NCBI RefSeq assembly: GCF_014202495.1
Contig: NZ_JACHHA010000002.1
Coordinates: 186,001-250,000, forward strand
Length of the DNA: 64,000 nucleotides
Source of the DNA: Cerasibacillus quisquiliarum
GTDB lineage: Bacteria; Bacillota; Bacilli; Bacillales; Amphibacillaceae
Direction: 5' to 3'
Within the stretch, counting starts at the first letter, position 1; the number at the start of each line of letters is the position of its first letter. A program made the position numbers and the translations under genes. This document shows positions 61,656 to 64,000 of this stretch, one piece after another. The notes under the pieces are model-generated. The model was not told the DNA's origin. It saw nothing but the letters and a program-made list of their open reading frames with translations, and searched no databases.

Positions 61656-62474
61656 TTATTTTTGATTATCGTTATGAATCATTGATGATTGTGGTGGATA
61701 AAACGGCGTCTCAATATATGGCGGTCCTTCTCCTTGAATCTTCACAGCTTCATAATATGGGTTAACTCGCTGCTCATTAACTTCTTGACGAACGTACATA
61801 TGTGGATCGATGCCAGGATAAACTAAAGGTGACATATGATTCATTTGCTGAAATCCTTCATGATACATACATTTATGACATATTGGCATTGGCTGTTCAT
61901 GATACAAACATGGATTTAATGGCATATGGCATAAAGGGATACAAGGAATTAATGATGGTATAGGATATGGATATGCTTGGTGTTTAACCGGTGTTTGCTC
62001 ATAAATTTTCTCTTTGTCATTTTCTAGTTCCTCTTTCTTAGGCATCTTCATTTCTGGTAATTGAGTTTGTTCCATCATTGGGACTTGCTGTACTGTAGGC
62101 AATTGTAACATGGGCATTTCAGGAAGTTCTGGCATTATAGGCATAATCGATTCCTGTATAGGCATTTTTTCTTCCTCTTTAACCAATTCTTTTGTAGATT
62201 CTTTTTTTACTTGAGCCTTTTCCTTTTTAACCGGTTGTTCAGATACAACAAGATTTTCATAAGGATGCTTTATTTCTTCAACTTTTTTTTGGACTGTTTT
62301 CTTAGGGACTGCTTTTTCAATGCCAGGAATTTTAATTTTCATTCCAGGCATAATCATATCTGGAGTAGCTAAGTGAGTATTCATTGCTTTTAATTGTTCA
62401 AAATCAACGCCATATTTTTTAGCGATATCCCATAGCGTGTCGCCTTTTTGTACAATATGAATTTTCAAGTTCAT
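61656..62474 (-). CDS. safA: Spore coat assembly protein SafA (LysM)
   Basis: Morphogenetic protein that anchors the inner coat to the cortex. 272 residues. The N-terminal LysM domain (about 3-50) shows HIVQKGDTLWDIAKKYGVDF and PDMIMPGMKIKIP. A Lys/Glu-rich part (53-110) and a Met/Pro-rich part (about 108-150, motifs such as MPELPEMPML) follow. The C-terminus is rich in Pro, Tyr, Cys and His (IPCIPLCHMPLNPCLYHEQ), usual for coat proteins. Shorter than B. subtilis SafA (about 387). Other small LysM coat proteins are the alternative. Confidence 0.88.
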   Translation of the reverse strand: MNLKIHIVQKGDTLWDIAKKYGVDFEQLKAMNTHLATPDMIMPGMKIKIPGIEKAVPKKTVQKKVEEIKHPYENLVVSEQPVKKEKAQVKKESTKELVKEEEKMPIQESIMPIMPELPEMPMLQLPTVQQVPMMEQTQLPEMKMPKKEELENDKEKIYEQTPVKHQAYPYPIPSLIPCIPLCHMPLNPCLYHEQPMPICHKCMYHEGFQQMNHMSPLVYPGIDPHMYVRQEVNEQRVNPYYEAVKIQGEGPPYIETPFYPPQSSMIHNDNQK

Positions 62475-62881
62475 CTAAACTCCTTTCCTTTTTAATAAAG
62501 CTGGGCGTTTCACTCTATATCAACATATGCAAAAGTAACCATAATGTTGAACTCATTCACTTGATTTCCGAAAAATTCATAAAAGACTAGGGTAATGCTT
62601 AATTGTAAAATAATCCCGAAGTGAGTCAAAATACGATTGAACGATAATAGCTCTCTTATGAGCTTCACTGACATTGAAGATCAACTTAATATTAACTTGG
62701 GTGATAGCTGATCTCTCAATACTAATTAATAAAACTATTATGATAATAAGTGACAAAAAGAAAAGCGGATTTAGCTCTTTGACATAAAAAGCTAAAACCG
62801 CTACAATGTAGTTTTATTTCGTCTACTTTAAAAGGACTCATTCATTTGCCTAGCATCTTTAGAAGTATAATTTACAGTCGT
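62475..62881. other. Gene-free region between safA and pheB
   Basis: 407 bp, AT-rich, with no credible reading frame. The safA side has AAAGGAAAGGAG as ribosome-binding site and CATATGTT (62522-62529 region, minus strand), which loosely resembles a sigma-E -10. The pheB side has the terminator at 62764-62802. In B. subtilis pheA and NAD-synthesis genes lie between pheB and safA; none is present here, and I see no remnant of them. Confidence 0.6.
62764..62802 (-). terminator. Terminator of obg-pheB
   Basis: AGCGGATTTAGCT (62764-62776) pairs with AGCTAAAACCGCT (62790-62802) with one mismatch; CTTTTCTTTTTG follows on the minus strand. It lies 80 bp after the pheB stop. Confidence 0.75.
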
Positions 62882-63331
62882 TCATGCTTCAGAACTGAGT
62901 ATATCTACACGTTCAACAAATTCCATCTGCTTCAAATCATGGATTAACGTTTCTATATTTTGGTTAATCTCTGAAATATCGAGTGTTAAAGTAACATTTG
63001 CTTTTCCTAACGTCGGAATCGTTTGATGAATTGTTAACACATTACAATTAGCTTTAGCTACGATGTCAAGAAGTTTAGATAATGTACCTGAACGATCTTC
63101 TAGATGGAAAAATAAGGTGAGCATTTTCTCTTTTACCATAGCATGAAATGGAAAGACAGCATCTTTATATTTATAAAATGCACTTCTTGACAAGTCAACC
63201 TGCTGAACAGCCTCATATATTGTTTTTGCTTTTCCACGTTCTAGTAGTTCTTTAACTTCAATCGTCTTTAACATCGCTTCTGGTAAGACATCATGTCTAA
63301 CTAGAAAAAACTTCTCCTCTTTATTTTTCAC
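62882..63331 (-). CDS. pheB: ACT domain-containing protein PheB
   Basis: 149 residues. A short N-terminal segment with [20 protein letters not shown], then [34 protein letters not shown] HTH part, and a C-terminal ACT domain (about 68-147, [20 protein letters not shown]). The UPF0735/PheB family was once called a chorismate mutase, but has no clear catalytic site; an amino-acid-sensing regulatory role is more likely. Follows obg by 19 bp. The usual downstream pheA is missing. Confidence 0.92.
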   Translation of the reverse strand: MKNKEEKFFLVRHDVLPEAMLKTIEVKELLERGKAKTIYEAVQQVDLSRSAFYKYKDAVFPFHAMVKEKMLTLFFHLEDRSGTLSKLLDIVAKANCNVLTIHQTIPTLGKANVTLTLDISEINQNIETLIHDLKQMEFVERVDILSSEA

Positions 63332-63350
63332 ATATAATCCCCCATTTTAC

Positions 63351-64000
63351 CTAATCCATAAATTCAAATTCATAACCTAATATTCGAACTGTATCACCGT
63401 CTTTAGCACCTTTCTCTCTTAATTTACTGTCAACCCCCATTGCCCGCATTTGTCGTGCAAAGCGTTGGATTGCTTCATCTCTCGTAAAATCGGTCATTTT
63501 AAAAAGTCGTTCAATCTTCTCACCTGTCACCATAAACGCACCATCGTCATCTCTTAATACCTCAAATGGTACTTCCTTTTCTTTATGGCGATAAACTATC
63601 TTTTCATTCGTACTCTTCTCGATTGTTTTCTGTTTTGGAATGCGTTCAAGTAGATCTGCTGTTCTATATAGTAATGTTTCAACCCCTTGTCGTGTCACAG
63701 CTGAAATAGGATAAATTGGGATATCATTACTTAGTTTCTGTTTAAATATTACTAAATTTTCCTCTGCACCGGGCATATCCATTTTATTAGCTGCAATAAT
63801 TTGTGGACGCTCCATTAATGCTTCATCATAAGCTCTTAACTCTGCATTAATCTGTTTATAATCTTCGTATGGATCTCTTCCTTCCATTCCAGACATATCA
63901 ATGACATGAATAAGGATACGTGTTCTTTCAACATGGCGAAGAAACTGATGTCCTAAACCGACACCTTTATGTGCCCCTTCAATTAAACCTGGTAGATCAG
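63351..64000 (-). CDS. obg: GTPase Obg (CgtA), N-terminus cut by window edge
   Basis: Essential GTPase for 50S assembly and stress/sporulation control. The last 216 codons are visible. The frame is open to the window edge and continues beyond: G3 [20 protein letters not shown], then [20 protein letters not shown]4 AANKMDMP, and G5 [10 protein letters not shown]. The C-terminal OCT domain ends [17 protein letters not shown]. The glycine-rich Obg fold and P-loop lie outside. An internal ATG at 63896 is not the start. Confidence 0.97.
   Translation of the reverse strand, partial: DLPGLIEGAHKGVGLGHQFLRHVERTRILIHVIDMSGMEGRDPYEDYKQINAELRAYDEALMERPQIIAANKMDMPGAEENLVIFKQKLSNDIPIYPISAVTRQGVETLLYRTADLLERIPKQKTIEKSTNEKIVYRHKEKEVPFEVLRDDDGAFMVTGEKIERLFKMTDFTRDEAIQRFARQMRAMGVDSKLREKGAKDGDTVRILGYEFEFMD

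Overview
This window reads as a piece of the conserved core chromosome of a low-GC, endospore-forming Firmicute of the family Bacillaceae. The evidence is the set of sporulation genes (spoIIP, gpr, sda, sigK, spoVB, safA, an rsfA-type regulator, a YhcN/YlaJ lipoprotein), the comE competence operon with its regulator comN, two T-box riboswitches, a 6S RNA candidate, and gene order close to the Bacillus subtilis lepA-to-obg segment. A seven-subunit-type Mrp antiporter locus would suit an alkaliphilic or salt-tolerant member (Oceanobacillus/Virgibacillus-like), but that is inference. Most genes lie on the minus strand. I see no insertion sequence, prophage, CRISPR array, tRNA or rRNA, and no clearly broken gene.

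Layout. 1-4437 (minus): gpr, spoIIP, yqxA, lepA (lepA runs off the left edge), with rpsT divergent from gpr and convergent with holA. 4865-9970: holA, yqzM and the comEA-comEB-comEC operon. 9984-15044: the yqeG-yqeH-aroE-yhbY-nadD-yqeK-rsfS-yqeM ribosome-biogenesis and metabolism operon. 15247-15663: sda, preceded by a cluster of DnaA boxes. 15787-21077 (plus): an mrp operon with A, C, D, E, F and G but no recognisable mrpB. 21194-22484: intact sigK and a convergent membrane protein of unknown function. 22608-28285: mtnN, yrrS, greA, udk, trmR/yrrM, mltG, yrzB, ruvX and ireB. 28364-31326: alaS with its T-box leader and a consensus promoter. 31332-38410: an AI-2E-family permease, a small zinc-ribbon protein, recD2, a TPR protein, mnmA, a cysteine desulfurase and cymR. 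38565-40832 (plus): rarA, rsfA-like and 6S RNA. 40945-44332: hisS-aspS under a T-box. 44353-52820: dtd, relA, apt, recJ, secDF and comN. 52924-54911 (plus): spoVB and yrzE. 54961-60104: yajC, tgt, queA, a DUF2905 protein, ruvB, ruvA and yebC. 60211-64000: sporulation lipoprotein, nadE, safA, pheB and obg (cut by the right edge).

How the genes work together. Several functional sets recur: translation and tRNA maturation (lepA, rpsT, alaS, aspS, hisS, dtd, mnmA with its sulfur donor, tgt/queA, trmR); ribosome assembly (yqeH, yhbY, rsfS, obg); recombination and repair (recD2, rarA, recJ, ruvAB, ruvX); DNA uptake (comE operon plus comN, its known post-transcriptional regulator); the stringent response and nucleotide salvage (relA, apt, udk, mtnN); protein export (secDF, yajC); and sporulation control linked to replication (sda with DnaA boxes).

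I found no convincing previously undescribed system. The points most worth checking are the mrp operon without mrpB, the 6S RNA fold, the overlapping Asp/His specifier in the hisS T-box, a strong hairpin that buries the ribosome-binding site of the sporulation lipoprotein, and unexplained hairpins upstream of yqzM and between gpr and spoIIP. All calls come from reading the sequence and family knowledge; no database search was run.
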